From Amblyomma americanum (taxonomy: Eukaryota > Arthropoda > Arachnida > Ixodida > Ixodidae), in assembly GCF_052857255.1 (NCBI RefSeq), contig NC_135497.1:114042456-114106455 (forward strand): DNA of 64,000 nucleotides. The letters are read 5' to 3'. The notes under the pieces were generated by a model. It searched no databases. It saw nothing but the letters and a program-made list of their open reading frames with translations, and had not been told where the DNA came from. Shown here in pieces: positions 37,770-48,553 of the stretch (its first letter is position 1; every line of letters starts with the position of its first letter). The translations under genes and the position numbers were made by a program.

Positions 37770-38999
37770 TAAATACGTGCCTGCGTTGACGAATTAGTAA
37801 ACTTGTTTCTGTTGCGATGACAGCAACTCATGTGCGTGGTCGTTGCAGCTGGATTCAAGGGTTCCGAGAAGAAAATTCCCTGACGATCAGTGCGATTAAT
37901 GCGGCAGAGTACGCGTTAGTATTCCCTCCGGGCGGGGGGCAGCCGCTGCCGCTGACGGGTTCAGACCTCGCGAGCGGGTGGCGGGATCCAGTCCGTCAAT
38001 CTCAGTGCGACACGCCGTAACTCCTCTCCGCCATCCGTCGGCTCCCACCCTGTCTTCGTCTCGCATCTGCACGCTTTTCCTCTTCCCGTCTCCTCTGAAA
38101 GTGGAGAGGGAGATTTACCTCTCTGCACTTTGCCAGCTGCCAGTTGAGGCTTCAAACAGACGGACGGACGCATTTTTCCAACTTTGGGGTTCTAATGCTA
38201 ACGCATTAAAAAGCAAGTTGACATTTTAATGTCTACACTGCATCCACGGTGCTTCAATTTATTTACTTATTGGTACTGTAAGCATTTGCAGGCCCATACA
38301 TTACTGGATTATTAGAGAAACAGAGGAGGGGGTCAAAGAAAAGCAAAAAATTGTCATTAATTATAGCAGCGCAAACGAACCAAAAATGGAAGCCCATCAG
38401 GCAACGAAAAAAAAACACTAGAAAGCGAACTGTGCTAAGTTAACTATGCAACAAAAAAAAAAAACTCATTTCTTTTCTCGAGAAAGAGAGCGACTAGAAT
38501 GGCGGCTAAATACATTTTAAGCCTAAAAACTCAATTTTCTGAAACTACAATGTGATTACTGAAATCTATTGTAATCAGCAATGATCAAAGAAGCTCGTGT
38601 TCCCTGCTTCCGTTGAAGGTGTGTAACCAGTATATAAAAATTACATAATTATATATGAGAATATAATTCGCTGGCTTCGCCAAAGTTCTTAGTTAATGCA
38701 CGAAATAGTTTACATCGAGCTGTTTAGCAAATGCTAGAGGGTAGCCTATGAAAAGCGAAGTCTGCACTTCAGGAGCGATGAAATAAACACCTAATAAAAA
38801 CAATAATTCCGAATGACCGTCGGAAGAGGTCACAGGACATACGTGCAAAAACTCTATATTTAATCCAGAAGAAGAATATGGTATCGTCAAAGGTTGGACC
38901 GGAATGTTAGTCTCGCGCGCAGGCGCAGCAGAGATGTCCGCCCAGTCGGTGGCCGGTATATTTTGACGAGCGTCGGCTTGCGTCTGTGACAAACGCGGT

Positions 39000-39800
39000 G
39001 CACAGCTCGATCCGCGCCCGAAAGAGAAGTGCGCCTCCAGACAGGGAGATTAGCGGGTGCACTTAAGCAGATCGCGACACGTAATGACTTTGGACAGAAA
39101 TGCCCGCGCGGAATTCCTTCGGCGCGGCCCGTCCTCGGGGGCAGAGCTGGGAGCGCTGCGCGCGCGCGAAACGGGACGTAATACTCACGTCACGCGGGGA
39201 AGTCTCGCCCGAACCAGACCGCGCTGTGTAATTCGCGGTTTGCATATTTATAAGCGCCTGCCACGAAACCTATTATCCCAGGGTCATTGAAACGCCGCCT
39301 AGCCGAGTCTCTGACAGCCCCAAAAAGCTGGGAGGGAGGGGGGGTTGAACAGGGCCGTGACGGAGCATGCATATTCCGAGGAGGAGTCCGGCTCGCTGTG
39401 ACATATCCGAAGATGATACGGACGAGGCACTTGGCGAACAACAAGCTGTCACGAGGGGGCGACTTTGACGAAAATGGATGTGCGGAGCTCAGTTCTTGCC
39501 GAGTCATGAGACACGCGCACCGTGTCGACTGCGCACCCGGCCGCCTCGGCGGGGAGCCTGTTCGTAGAACAATTACCCAGCATAACAGAGCGCGCCCCAA
39601 AGGGGGTCGACCGCGGCTCGCCCTGGTCCCCGGGCGCGGCGGCGGAATGCGCGCTCGGACACTGCGCCCCCTGCATCCCAAGCCGCCAGGCTGCGGTCGC
39701 CACTGGGCGCGTGGCTCTCGCGGTACGCGCGGGCGGAAGCTCGGAGTTTGCCCTGTGGACACCTGCACTCTCGTGGGACCACGGTGGGGACAGCATCGAG
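39000..39800. other. CpG-rich intronic block
   Basis: High GC and CpG density within the large intron, with opposing open frames of 192-210 codons that contain no known domain. It could be an alternative promoter or enhancer of the T-box gene; the sequence alone does not decide. Confidence 0.35.
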
Positions 39801-40429
39801 CCCCAGCTCTCTCTATCTCTCTCTCTTTGATACTATTTATTTTCTTGGCACTCTCAAGGCCTCAAGACGTAAGAGGAAGCAGTGTTCAAAACGCATATGA
39901 TCACCGGCGACTTTCGTGAAATTGTTCACATCAGGTATGGCAGCCAGGGAGGTGTATTAAGCGGGCGGTTCCAGTCTTCGGAGCTTCTTGGGAAGAAACT
40001 GCGAAGAATGTTCGCGCCCACCGAAGTATCGTTAAAATTGCCTGGGCGTTTACGGTCCGGCGCATTTCGAATGCAGAAGGGCGGAAGTGTGGTACTTCTA
40101 ATCAAGAGCGCCTTCTTGACACCCATATGCGCGCGTGAGATGCGATCCGAACCTTTTGATTCGAAATTATTGTTTCCCGCTCTCTGCTACGGTAATTTTC
40201 GTGCCTTGTCTTGCAACTGTGTCATAGTTTTCTTTCTCCAAACGTATGTTCGAAGTGGCTCCACTGTATTGGCAGTTCCTATTGGCGACTTCGACCGCCA
40301 CACCTTTCTTCATCTGTCTCTTTGCATAGACTACAGATTGCATGCACGGCAAGCGTACTTAACTCGACCATTCAGTGACGTGTCCCTTGATGCCGATCTC
40401 TAAAAAAAAACGTAAAATAGAAACCATTA

Positions 40430-40760
40430 TTTTAAAACATATAAAGCTCCGTAAGGATAAGACACAGGGAAGAAGCAGACGGGACTAACGCAGACTTCCC
40501 ATCGTACACTCCTTGAGTTAGAAAAATTAAAATGCAACGCAAGTGCCAGCGCTGTCATCAGCATATAATGCATGTAACATATATGCGCCTAAAGTTGACA
40601 GTCCAGCGCAAGTGTGTGTTTGTGTCCTCCCTGTGTCCTTGTCTGCTAGCGCTGCAATTCCATGATGTTCGATCACCACCAACTCGCCCAGCAACATACC
40701 CTGCATACGCCTTGATCCCTTGTGACCGCAACATACTTCCTACATAAATCTTTTCGGGCG
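40430..40760. repeat. probable degraded transposon 3' region
   Basis: ACACAGGGAAGAAGCAGACG (about 40,461) and an inverted, looser counterpart CCTCCCTGTGTCCTTGTCTG (about 40,627) flank a ~150-bp segment. CACCAACTCGCCCAGC follows. The text resembles common tick repeat 3' ends, but I cannot assign a family. Confidence 0.3.
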
Positions 40761-41039
40761 TGTTAACTGCAGTCAGAGTTATCTTTTGAAGCTGTCATGG
40801 AAAATTCTTCCTCTTATTCTACAGACCGCGTGCTGCTGCCCATCTAGGTCCCATGCTGATGAGACAACCTACCCTAATTACGACCGCTTTCTGAACATCC
40901 TTTGGACAAATCACAAAGCTATCGCCCGTCGGTAGCCCAGTGTTTCGCCATGGCTGTAAAAATAATGAGAGAATTACTTGCCGCATGCAGAGCATTTGGT
41001 CGCACATTGTGTGGTTTTTGAAAAATTATATAATATTAT

Positions 41040-41283
41040 CAAATTACTCATTGGCATCCACTCAAGCGCAGCCATACGGTTACAAAGGAAAGCTCTCGCG
41101 TTACCATATGCTAGCCGTCCCGCTTAGCTCAGTTGGCAGAGCGACTGTTCCGGCGATGCGGTGGTCCCGGGTTCGAACCCCGGACCTGGGCAAATTCTTC
41201 AACTACAAAGTTTCTATGCAAGCTGTATGGCTTTCCTTTGTAGCCGTATGGCTGCGCTTTGGTGGATGCCAATGAGTAATTTG
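41040..41283. mobile_element. tRNA-like domain inside long terminal inverted repeats, copy 1
   Basis: The left arm starts CAAATTACTCATTGGCATCC and the right arm is its complement. About 50 of 53 positions match (through AAGCGCAGCCATACGG and TACAAAGGAAAGC). Between the arms lies a tRNA-like segment at about 41,127-41,193 with a textbook A box (TTAGCTCAGTTGGC) and B box (GGTTCGAACCC). The T arm pairs (CCGGG/CCCGG), but the acceptor and anticodon stems do not pair well, so it is not a functional tRNA gene. AATATTATCAAAT occurs at 41,032-41,044 and 41,337-41,349, a possible target duplication. A second copy lies 1.3 kb downstream. Confidence 0.75.
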
Positions 41284-42344
41284 CTCCTTTACTACAAATT
41301 TACTACACCTTGGAGAATTCCCCTAAACATTTGACCAATATTATCAAATGTCGGAACCTAAGTGAAATTTTAAAGATCTCTGCGACATTGATTTTAGACC
41401 ACCTCTTTTTACTTTGAAATGAAATCTGGAGAACGGAAGCATTTTAATGGAAAAACAAGCAAAATGTCGATAGTACTCAATGCGATTCTTTGGATTTTTT
41501 TTTTACCGGAAGCAAATAAAATGCGGTCCAAGCATGCTAAACGTGCCCCTTTGACAATTTCAAATGGCCAGTTTGTTCCGCAGTACAGTGCCCTGGCTAA
41601 GGTAACCAAGAGTGCAAGCGTGTTGCTGCAATGAGTGAAACATTTTGTTGATATGCGACTCCAGAATGCGCATCATTTCCGTAAAAAAAAAAAAAAAGCA
41701 CACGACTGCCCTGCGGCTGCCGAATGTTAGTGATCAAAGAATTATATTGGCGCTCAGTTCTTGGTTGTTCCTTAGCTTTTCTTCACAAGCAGTCTGTCAG
41801 TCGAGCGCTCTTTGGATGGTCGGACGAGATCTGTGGCATAGGATGCGTTGTGGGGCTCCAGTGAGATGCGAGAGGAGAGCAGTTTTATATAACGCGAAGA
41901 AGAGTGCGCTAGACGCCAAGCGAACGCGGGTAATCGTGAGTCACTCGCCACCTGCGACCGAAGCTGCTGCTGCGTTACGGATGACTCTGTGGTCGGGATG
42001 CATTGTCGTGTTGCTGAAAACGCGTGACACCTTCCCCGTGATCGTATCTTACGGTGGGAGTGCTTTGTTGATAAATGGTCTAAGGTATAGAGGGAGGACT
42101 CGCCAGAGCCTCGCTTTTGTGACACCTTCCTGCTGGGTATCCTCAGCTAAAACAGTGGTGCCAAAAACCACAGCTATGCCTTTTCACTGTTTACAGCGTG
42201 GCTAAGCGCACATGAATTCTGGACTATGCCGCGCATGCGCATTAAGCTGTATAACTGAGATCCGCCAATCGGAACGCCGCCGCCACAGCCCAGCGGCAGT
42301 ATGGCTGCCCCCGCAAGAGCAGATATGGAAACGTAATGAGGGAG

Positions 42345-42626
42345 TAATTACTGATTAGCATTCACCCAAGCTCAGCCATACGTCTACGAAGAAAAGCTGT
42401 CGGTTGTTGTTGATCAATTCGCTCTCGCCCTGCCATGTGCTAGCCATCCCAGTTGGCTCACTGAGTAGAGCGACTGCTCCAGTTAGGCGGTGGTCGCGTG
42501 TGCTTACTCCGGGCCAAGACGAACTTTTCTTCGACTACGGAGTTTCTGTGGAAGCTATTTATCTTTTCTTTGTACCAGTACGGCTGCGCTTGGGTGAATC
42601 CAAATCAGCAATCACTCCTTTATTAT
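42345..42626. mobile_element. tRNA-like domain inside terminal inverted repeats, copy 2
   Basis: Diverged second copy. The left arm includes GATTAGCATTCACCCAAGC and TCAGCCATACG; the right arm reverse-complements to GATTTGGATTCACCCAAGCG and CAGCCGTAC. Inside, AGTTGGCTCACTGAGTAGAGC is a decayed A-box region and the B box is destroyed (GTGTGCTTACTCC). The spacer after the tRNA-like part (CTTCGACTACGGAGTTTCTG) matches copy 1 (CTTCAACTACAAAGTTTCTA), so both derive from the same complete element and not from a chance tRNA fragment. Confidence 0.65.
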
Positions 42627-43045
42627 GAATCTTGTATCACATATGGACACGCATTCATTGTTTAATCCTCGTCAACATGGTTTTCGAAGGGGCCTGTCCT
42701 GTACTGTATACGCAGTTGACTGAATTTATGCATGACCTGGCGGGGGCACTGGACAGGCGGCTGAGCATGGACTGTGTGTTTTTGCATTTTAATAAGGCCT
42801 TTGACACCGTGACGCATTGTTCGCCAACTTAAAAAAAAAAAGCCTTTTTACAATATTAACCCTCAAGTTAGGTGAAGGATTACCTTTGTTCACGACAACA
42901 GTTTGTATGGCGCTCAGACTCAAACGGTGCATGTTGTCTCTGGTGTTCCCCAAGGCTTCGTGTTGGGGCCACTGTTGTTCTTGCTCTATGTGAATGACAT
43001 TAGCGATAGTCAACCCTTACCCACTGTATTTTAGTTCGGTGGCGC
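42625..43045 (+). pseudogene. non-LTR reverse transcriptase fragment
   Basis: Two RT blocks in different frames. At about 42,640-42,825: NPRQHGFRRGLSC then TQLTEFMHDLAGALDRRLSM and FLHFNKAFDTVTH, i.e. the F(D/S)KAFD catalytic block, here with Asn replacing the usual first Asp. At about 42,900-43,035: [31 protein letters not shown] and DISDSQP, the SGVPQGS-type block. A poly-A stretch and frameshifts separate them. The layout fits a CR1/Jockey-like LINE. The later YADD block is absent. Inactive. Confidence 0.8.
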
Positions 43046-43583
43046 CATCTTGAAGAAAGCGTTGGAAGCCACGGCACTACCATGGCTGCTGCCCTGTAAT
43101 AATACACAGAGCTGTTGAATAGAGTGGCATCCGTGCCTTCAGCCAGCTTAGCATTTGGCTTGGTGGAGGATTGAATGATAGTTTTCAGTTGGGTTTTGAA
43201 ATGCAGTTTGATGGCGCTGTATTTTTCATGTTATGGCCTGCATGGAAGCAGAGCTCTTCGCTTAATTTGCTGAGTTGGTATCGCTGAGAATTAATCCTTA
43301 AATGCGTCCATTGTGAGCTTTTACTTTGTGTTCGTGTATGTGTGCGTGCGTATGCGCGCATCCATGATTGTTTTCGTGCAGTTCCGCTGTGATTGTTTTT
43401 ATGCAAGGGAAGCAAGACTCAACTGCTTTATGTCCCTTCGATTCTTCGCAGCAAGCTGTTCTCACGTATTATTATTTATAGTGTGGCAGCTTTGTAACCA
43501 CAAATTTTAGACAGACGTGCCTTGTATAGGGCTTGTGAGAAAATTGCATCAATTAACACTGTTGTTCTACTTTTATGTTTCAG

Positions 43584-43748
43584 ATTGTCCTGAACTCCAT
43601 GCACAAATATCAACCTCGCATACATCTGGTCAAACGCCGGCATAACGCCCCAAATGTTCCCGTCAACGATCTCGAAGCTGAACAGTTTCGGACGTACGTG
43701 TTTCCCGAGACGGTGTTTACAGCTGTCACGGCCTACCAAAATCAGCTG
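43584..43748 (+). CDS. TBX20: TBX20-type T-box transcription factor, internal exon B
   Basis: 55 codons, phase 0 at both ends: [37 protein letters not shown] and [13 protein letters not shown]. It contains the T-box signature TAVTAYQNQ, which contacts DNA and is present in essentially all T-box proteins. HKYQPR and the FPET block are equally conserved. Acceptor TTTATGTTTCAG; donor GTAAGT at 43,749. The junction [14 protein letters not shown] with exon A gives an uninterrupted T-box, and the intron position agrees with TBX20 genes elsewhere as I recall them. Confidence 0.96.
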
Positions 43749-43801
43749 GTAAGTGCTCGAGAGCAAATATCCCGAATGTGAGTGCAGGCAAGAGATTTCT
43801 C

Positions 43802-44115
43802 GGCCCCCGCCGCGGTGGCTCAGTGGTTAGGGCGCTCGACTACTGATCCGGAGTTCCCGGGTTTGAACCCGACCGCGGCGGCTGCGTTTTTATGGAGGAA
43901 AAATGCTAAGGCGCCCGTGTGCTGTGCGATGACAGTGCACGTTAAAGATCCCCAGGTGGTCGAAATTATTCCGGAGCCCTCCACTACGGCACCTCTTTCT
44001 GTCTTTTTTCTTTCACTTCCTCCTTTACCCTTCCCTTACGGCGCGGTTCAGGTGTCCAACGATATATGAGACAGATACTGCGCCATTTCCTTTCCCCCAA
44101 AAAACCAATTATTAT
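43802..44115 (+). mobile_element. Ruka long-subtype SINE inserted in TBX20 intron B/C
   Basis: Complete head (GGTGGCTCAGTGGTTAGGGC), B box GGGTTTGAACCC (one change), body TGTGCGATGACAG and ATTATTCCGGAGCCC, tail AAACCAATTATTA. A perfect 13-bp direct repeat, CAAGAGATTTCTC, lies at 43,789-43,801 and 44,116-44,128. It sits in sense orientation, only about 53 bp downstream of the exon B donor, in a 633-bp intron. The intact duplication and near identity to 17,991-18,301 suggest a recent insertion. Confidence 0.93.
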
Positions 44116-44381
44116 CAAGAGATTTCTCAGTAATGCCGCTGATCAGAGCTCTCTGCTTTGAAAGTGGGCACGTGCTGCAGCAGGTTATCTAAAACTTTGA
44201 AGGACTTAATGCTGTAGCTGAGAACACAGCAGAGTCACTTGCTATCACCAGAGCAAACACCGCTGACACGTCAGCGGTGCGTGCACTTCCCTTTCATACT
44301 TGTGTTATTATTACTTTTTTTTAATTTCTGAGCATTCGCTTCTGCATATGTGTTAATAGTGTGCACTTTCTTTGCTTGCAG

Positions 44382-44458
44382 ATAACAAAATTAAAAATAG
44401 ACAGCAACCCCTTCGCAAAAGGATTCAGGGACTCATCGCGGCTTACAGAACTTGAAAG
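44382..44458 (+). CDS. TBX20: TBX20-type T-box transcription factor, internal exon C
   Basis: A short exon of 77 bases: ITKLKIDSNPFAKGFRDSS then RLTELE, with a final AG that completes an Arg codon across the next splice. It closes the T-box: the KLKIDSNPFAKGFRD block forms the C-terminal DNA-contacting helix region in the family. Acceptor TTTGCTTGCAG before 44,382; donor GTGAGG at 44,459 (phase 2 exit). The reading continues exactly as R-ETMESL in exon D, matching the LT-[DE]-[IL]-ER-E pattern that TBX20 proteins have directly after the T-box. Confidence 0.96.
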
Positions 44459-46396
44459 GTGAGGACGTGATTTTCTTGAAATATACGCGTTCGATACTGG
44501 GAGAAAAATGGCGTCCTTCCCGCACTGTATATGTCGCTATAAATATAACCAGACTTACGCCTGCGAGGATTGAGACGCGCGGAAAAATGTGCGCTTCAAG
44601 GACGCTTCATGAGGACAGGTGCTAGCGTTTTGTCATCGTACCGAACGAAGCGAGTTACGTCCAGCAAAGAGGGAAGCACGCCGTATCGAAAATGCAGCGA
44701 GCGGCAGAAAATCAGGCGGTGGAGGGGGGTGACCAACGAACCTGCGGACCGGGACCGCCGCAGCCGTTGTTGTGGGGGGGTTTCCTGCTGCGCGGTCGAT
44801 GATGCCGACACGGCACGAAATGCCGACTAAACGCGGGCGCAGCGGCATGCACGTGGCCCGCGGGTGGGAGACAGGTCTTGCCGAAGCGCGCCCCCGAAGA
44901 GCGGCAGGCAGCAGCCGTGGCTCGCGCGAGGGCGCTGCGAGTGCTGGCCCCGGCCCGCCAGGGTTCGCGGCGGGCGTGCGCGCTCTCCACCGCCGCGGCG
45001 TGTCGCCCTGCTCGAAGGCCGCTGTAAAATAAATCACGGTATTCGGCCGGGCCCTGGGCAGGCCGGGGAATCGTCAACTACGCGTTGACGTGCCTTCGAA
45101 GGACACGCACGTGATCCTATAAAAAGGGAAGGGGGGAAAAGCGACCGCACGACATCTGTTCCAATTTATATGCTCTCCCGGGGTCTCCTCGCCGCTTCCA
45201 GCCATGTTTTAGAGCGGCCGCGGCTGAGCCCACTTCGCAGGGATACAACTTAAAAGTTCCCAAGATGTAGTGTAGATGCGGCGCCGATAAATGCCAGTTG
45301 TTGAGATTACAAGCTGGCATTTGCCGAGGCCGCCCCCTTGTATATAGACGTGCTGCTCTGCAGCGCCGAGAAGCCGTCCGTTTGATAGCGGCGCTCACTG
45401 GCCGACCGCTGACAGCAAATCGGGGGGGCCTACCGGGCGCATCTCTCCCGCCGCAGCTCACCCCGCAGGAATGCCAAAGGTACCGCGCGCTCACTTTCGC
45501 CGCCTGACTGCGTGCCACGTCTGGCCGTTTGTCAACTATAGCACGTTCGTTCGTTGAACCGCCACGGTGCTCAGCTATCCGACAGCCTGTCGAAACACGT
45601 GTCCTTTCTTTGTTAATTTGCAATCGGTGGCGAGTTTTTGTGCGGCGCATCATCGTCCGCTGAGTCGATAAAACCGCTCAGTGATTCCTGTCAAACCAAG
45701 GCGTCAGTGAGAGTTGTGCCTGACTCTACACATGGCACTTTTCTCATCGCAATGAAGGGAATTTTGGCAAGAGTGCTGCAAATGCTTTGCGCTTATATTT
45801 AGCGTGCTGTCACCTCAAAAAAGAGTGCAAGAAGCATTCAGGTTATAACTGAGAGATGCTGCCTGAACCTTCTCGTCGCTCTATTTGCTGTTGCGAATAC
45901 CTGTCGACGTACACGAAGCCAAGGAGTAAGTTTCGATGGATGTCATGGGCTTTGCTGGCACACACTAATAGATGGTCGTTGGGTTACGAAGACACGTGAG
46001 CCTCTACCAAAGTAGTTTAAGGACATTTCTAAGTCTCCTGTCGGAGTTACGGTCTTCGGAGCTGCGTGCGTGCTTGCCATTGTTTCGAGGCGGATGGAGT
46101 TTAGTATAACGCCGTTACGGAATGAGCTTGCTGGTGCTCTCTAATAGAGTTCATGGTCTCTGGGACAGTACCGAATGAATCCATAGTGGTGGTGAGGCCG
46201 TCAACAATAGAGAGAGAAATGATGAATTATGGTTTACCGTTGGCTATCTTAGATGCTTGCATGCGCCGTATTGGCGCACTAAACGTGCTGAGCAGGAGCA
46301 CTCCGGCGTAAAGACGTTGCAGTGTTTGCTTGGGCGCATCCCGGAGTGCGCGGCCGTGTCCAGAGGGCAGCGCTGACCGGCGCGAACCGCGCGCAG
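44459..46396 (+). other. TBX20: TBX20 intron C/D with CpG-rich core
   Basis: About 1.9 kb. 44,570-45,540 is CpG-rich with domain-free frames and contains a compact hairpin at 45,279-45,332. The acceptor region ends GCGAACCGCGCGCAG and has almost no pyrimidine tract, an unusually weak 3' splice site for this gene. Confidence 0.8.
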
Positions 46397-46960
46397 GGAG
46401 ACGATGGAGTCGCTGATCACGGACCACCCGTTTGCGCGCACTCCGCTGCGCACCTTCCTGGAGAATGGCGGCGACCCGGAGACGGCGGCCTACCTGCACG
46501 AGAAGGGCCTCCTGGCGGCCTGGGGCCCCCGTCTGCAGCGGCGGCCGTGGCGCGGGCCTCGCTGCTCTGGAAGCCGCCGGGCATGGAGCTGTACGCGCAG
46601 CCTTCGCTCTACGCGCTCGGCGTGCGCGCCCCGCCGCCCGCGGGCATCCCGGCCCAGCTGTGGTCCAGTGGGCGGCGGCCGCGGCCGGCGCGGCGTTGCC
46701 GCCGCACCTGGCCTCGATGCTGAGCGGAGGCGCGGCCGGCCGCGGCAGCGGCGGCGGCGGCCGGCGGTGCGCTCTTCCCGCCCATGATGCGGCCCTCGGC
46801 GTCGCACACCGAGACGCTGCACTCCGCTGGGACTGTACCGCTACGCGCCCTAGCGTGTACCCCCAAGAAGGACAGCCCGTCGGCCGCGGGCTCTCCGGCC
46901 ACCACGCCTGACGCGAGCGACGCGGCGCCCACCTCCCCGCCCGGCGGCTTCCGCTCGTAA
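46397..46960 (+). CDS. TBX20: TBX20-type T-box transcription factor, last exon D (frame broken in assembly)
   Basis: The first base completes Arg, then ETMESLITDHPFARTPLRTF and LENGGDPETAAYLHEKG follow, homologous to the segment after the T-box in TBX20. Further reading needs frame changes. At 46,521-46,530 (GGGGCCCCC) the sense moves to PPSAAAAVARASLLWKPPG and MELYAQPSLYALGV. At 46,661-46,670 it moves to QWAAAAAGAALPPHLASML. Within 46,720-46,765 it moves to GALFPPMMRPSASHTETL and on to TPKKDSPSAAG and TSPPGGFRS, stop TAA at 46,958-46,960. The first two look like single missing bases in GC runs, typical sequencing indels; a real pseudogene is less likely because all splice sites and the T-box are intact. 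The ~187-residue tail would be the transactivation/repression region. Confidence 0.85.
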
Positions 46961-47256
46961 CGACGGCCTATTTATCGGCTGCGGCCATTATTTATAGACT
47001 GTGCCACGGGTGATCAAGGTCACCTCACTGCGCCCCGGGAGGCGGAGAGGCCCCGGCGCAGCCGCCCTGTCCACCACGGCGGCTCTCCAGCACCCGAGAA
47101 AACACGTGCGCGCTTGTGCCGCCGCTGGGGAGACGCTTTCCTCTCGGCCAGCGGACTCCTTTCCCGCCGGTGCCCGGCGGCTGGAATTGTGCAATCTTCA
47201 CCCGACAAGACATGTGCGCCAGGGAAAACAGCCCTTTCAGCTTGGCTGTCAGCAGC
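46961..47256 (+). other. TBX20: probable 3' UTR, first part
   Basis: Directly after the stop codon there are two AU-rich elements (CTATTTATCGG and CATTATTTATAG), a common feature of unstable regulatory mRNAs. The sequence runs into a scaffold gap. Confidence 0.6.
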
Positions 47257-47356
47257 NNNNNNNNNNNNNNNNNNNNNNNNNNNNNNNNNNNNNNNNNNNN
47301 NNNNNNNNNNNNNNNNNNNNNNNNNNNNNNNNNNNNNNNNNNNNNNNNNNNNNNNN
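47257..47356. other. assembly gap (100 N)
   Basis: Exactly 100 N. The 3' UTR of the T-box gene is interrupted here, so its length cannot be read. Confidence 0.99.
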
Positions 47357-48553
47357 TAAATATAAATATATATATATGAAGACTTTTATTTCTGTAACTT
47401 ATTTACTTGCATTTTTTTAAGACTGAATGTCTGTGCGCGAGCGCCTTTTATTATTTTTTTTTTCCTTGAGTGACGAAGCGAAGATATGTGAGGAATGGTC
47501 CAAGTGATGTCACTGGCGATGAGCCGAGAGTGTTTTCTTACGCGAAGGCTTTTCGCTGCGCGCGATGCGGAACCAAAAGTTTTCACGCCACCTTAGCAGT
47601 GAGCGAAACTGTGCAATTGTCGTGTATGCGCAGGCAAGCAAATCGTGTCATTAGAACCGTGGCTGAAGTTGGCGAGCCCGCGCTTTGTGGGGCCTGCAGC
47701 CGTTGAACGTGATATCTGGTTTTCGCAGAGCATGTCTCATTGACCCCTGTTTTGTAGGATGATCTCATTTTCTAAGCAGTAGTCATAAAGTTTGGCGCCG
47801 TTTCGAGACTGTGCGGCATGCGCACGGTTGGGGAGAAATCGCTCGTGTCTTGGACGTGTGTCTTGTTCGTTGTGGTCTCTGCTGGTGGAGAGTTTTTTGT
47901 GCGCTTAGACTTGTAAATAAATGAAGATGTTCTCATATACAAGCGTGCGAAGAAAAAAAATCATAGCTGGTAGATATACCGCGAATGGTGCGGCATGTAC
48001 TCAAGCTTCCGCGTCTGGTTACACGGCCGATGAGCTGATGTCCAGGAAGGCTTGTTACTCACGCGAGCCATTTCGCCTATCAGCTGTCCACAGGATACAA
48101 ATGCGTTTTTGGAGCGTGCGTTGCATCGAAGGTTACTGCAGTCAACGTCGTAGTCGCTCTACACGCGGTCACGACAAGGGGCCTCCGATACGCGTCATGC
48201 ATCGCTCCCTAACATGGGTGCTGTCAAGGGCCAACTCTGCGGCGCAGTTTTACAATCGGGAGTTTAAAAATTATCACGCTAATTGAAACACATCGACGCA
48301 CCACTTCTCATTCCCATCTTTGGGCTACCCATATATGCAGGTTTGGGAAAGAAAAAAACCTTAGAAAAGTTGCGGCTTCTAATCATCCCAGCAGGTACGT
48401 TCGATGCTGCTCTTCGTTTTCGTTGAGTTAATGCTACTGGAATTAGTGTAGAGAATACTTTAAAACTTAAGTGTTTTTCAAGGGAAATAAGCAATTACTG
48501 TTTATTTAAGTTATTTTCCCAGTTTTTTTCTTTCCAGGCACTGGTATTGTATA
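47357..48553. other. AT-rich sequence, possible continuation of 3' UTR
   Basis: Starts with TAAATATAAATATATATATA. An AATAAA at 47,916-47,921 is a candidate polyadenylation signal. No coding frame of interest. Whether the transcript extends this far cannot be told. Confidence 0.35.

Larger units (their letters stand above)
33358..43583 (+). other. TBX20: TBX20 intron A/B (~10.2 kb)
   Basis: Bounded by GTGAGT and TTTATGTTTCAG. It contains LINE remnants (34,240-34,450; 42,625-43,045), a SINE (35,244-35,445), a dispersed repeat (35,555-35,640), a foldback element (36,036-36,937), a CpG-rich block (39,000-39,800), and two tRNA-like inverted-repeat elements (41,040-41,283; 42,345-42,626). The remainder shows no coding potential that I can support. 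Confidence 0.85.

Noticed and set aside
39190..39919. Opposing frames of 192 and 210 codons in the intronic CpG block
   Set aside because: No domain, no splice-site support, and both strands equally open, as expected from GC content.
41127..41195. Apparent functional tRNA gene
   Set aside because: A and B boxes and the T arm are good, but the acceptor and anticodon stems do not pair, and the segment lies inside a repeated inverted-repeat element.
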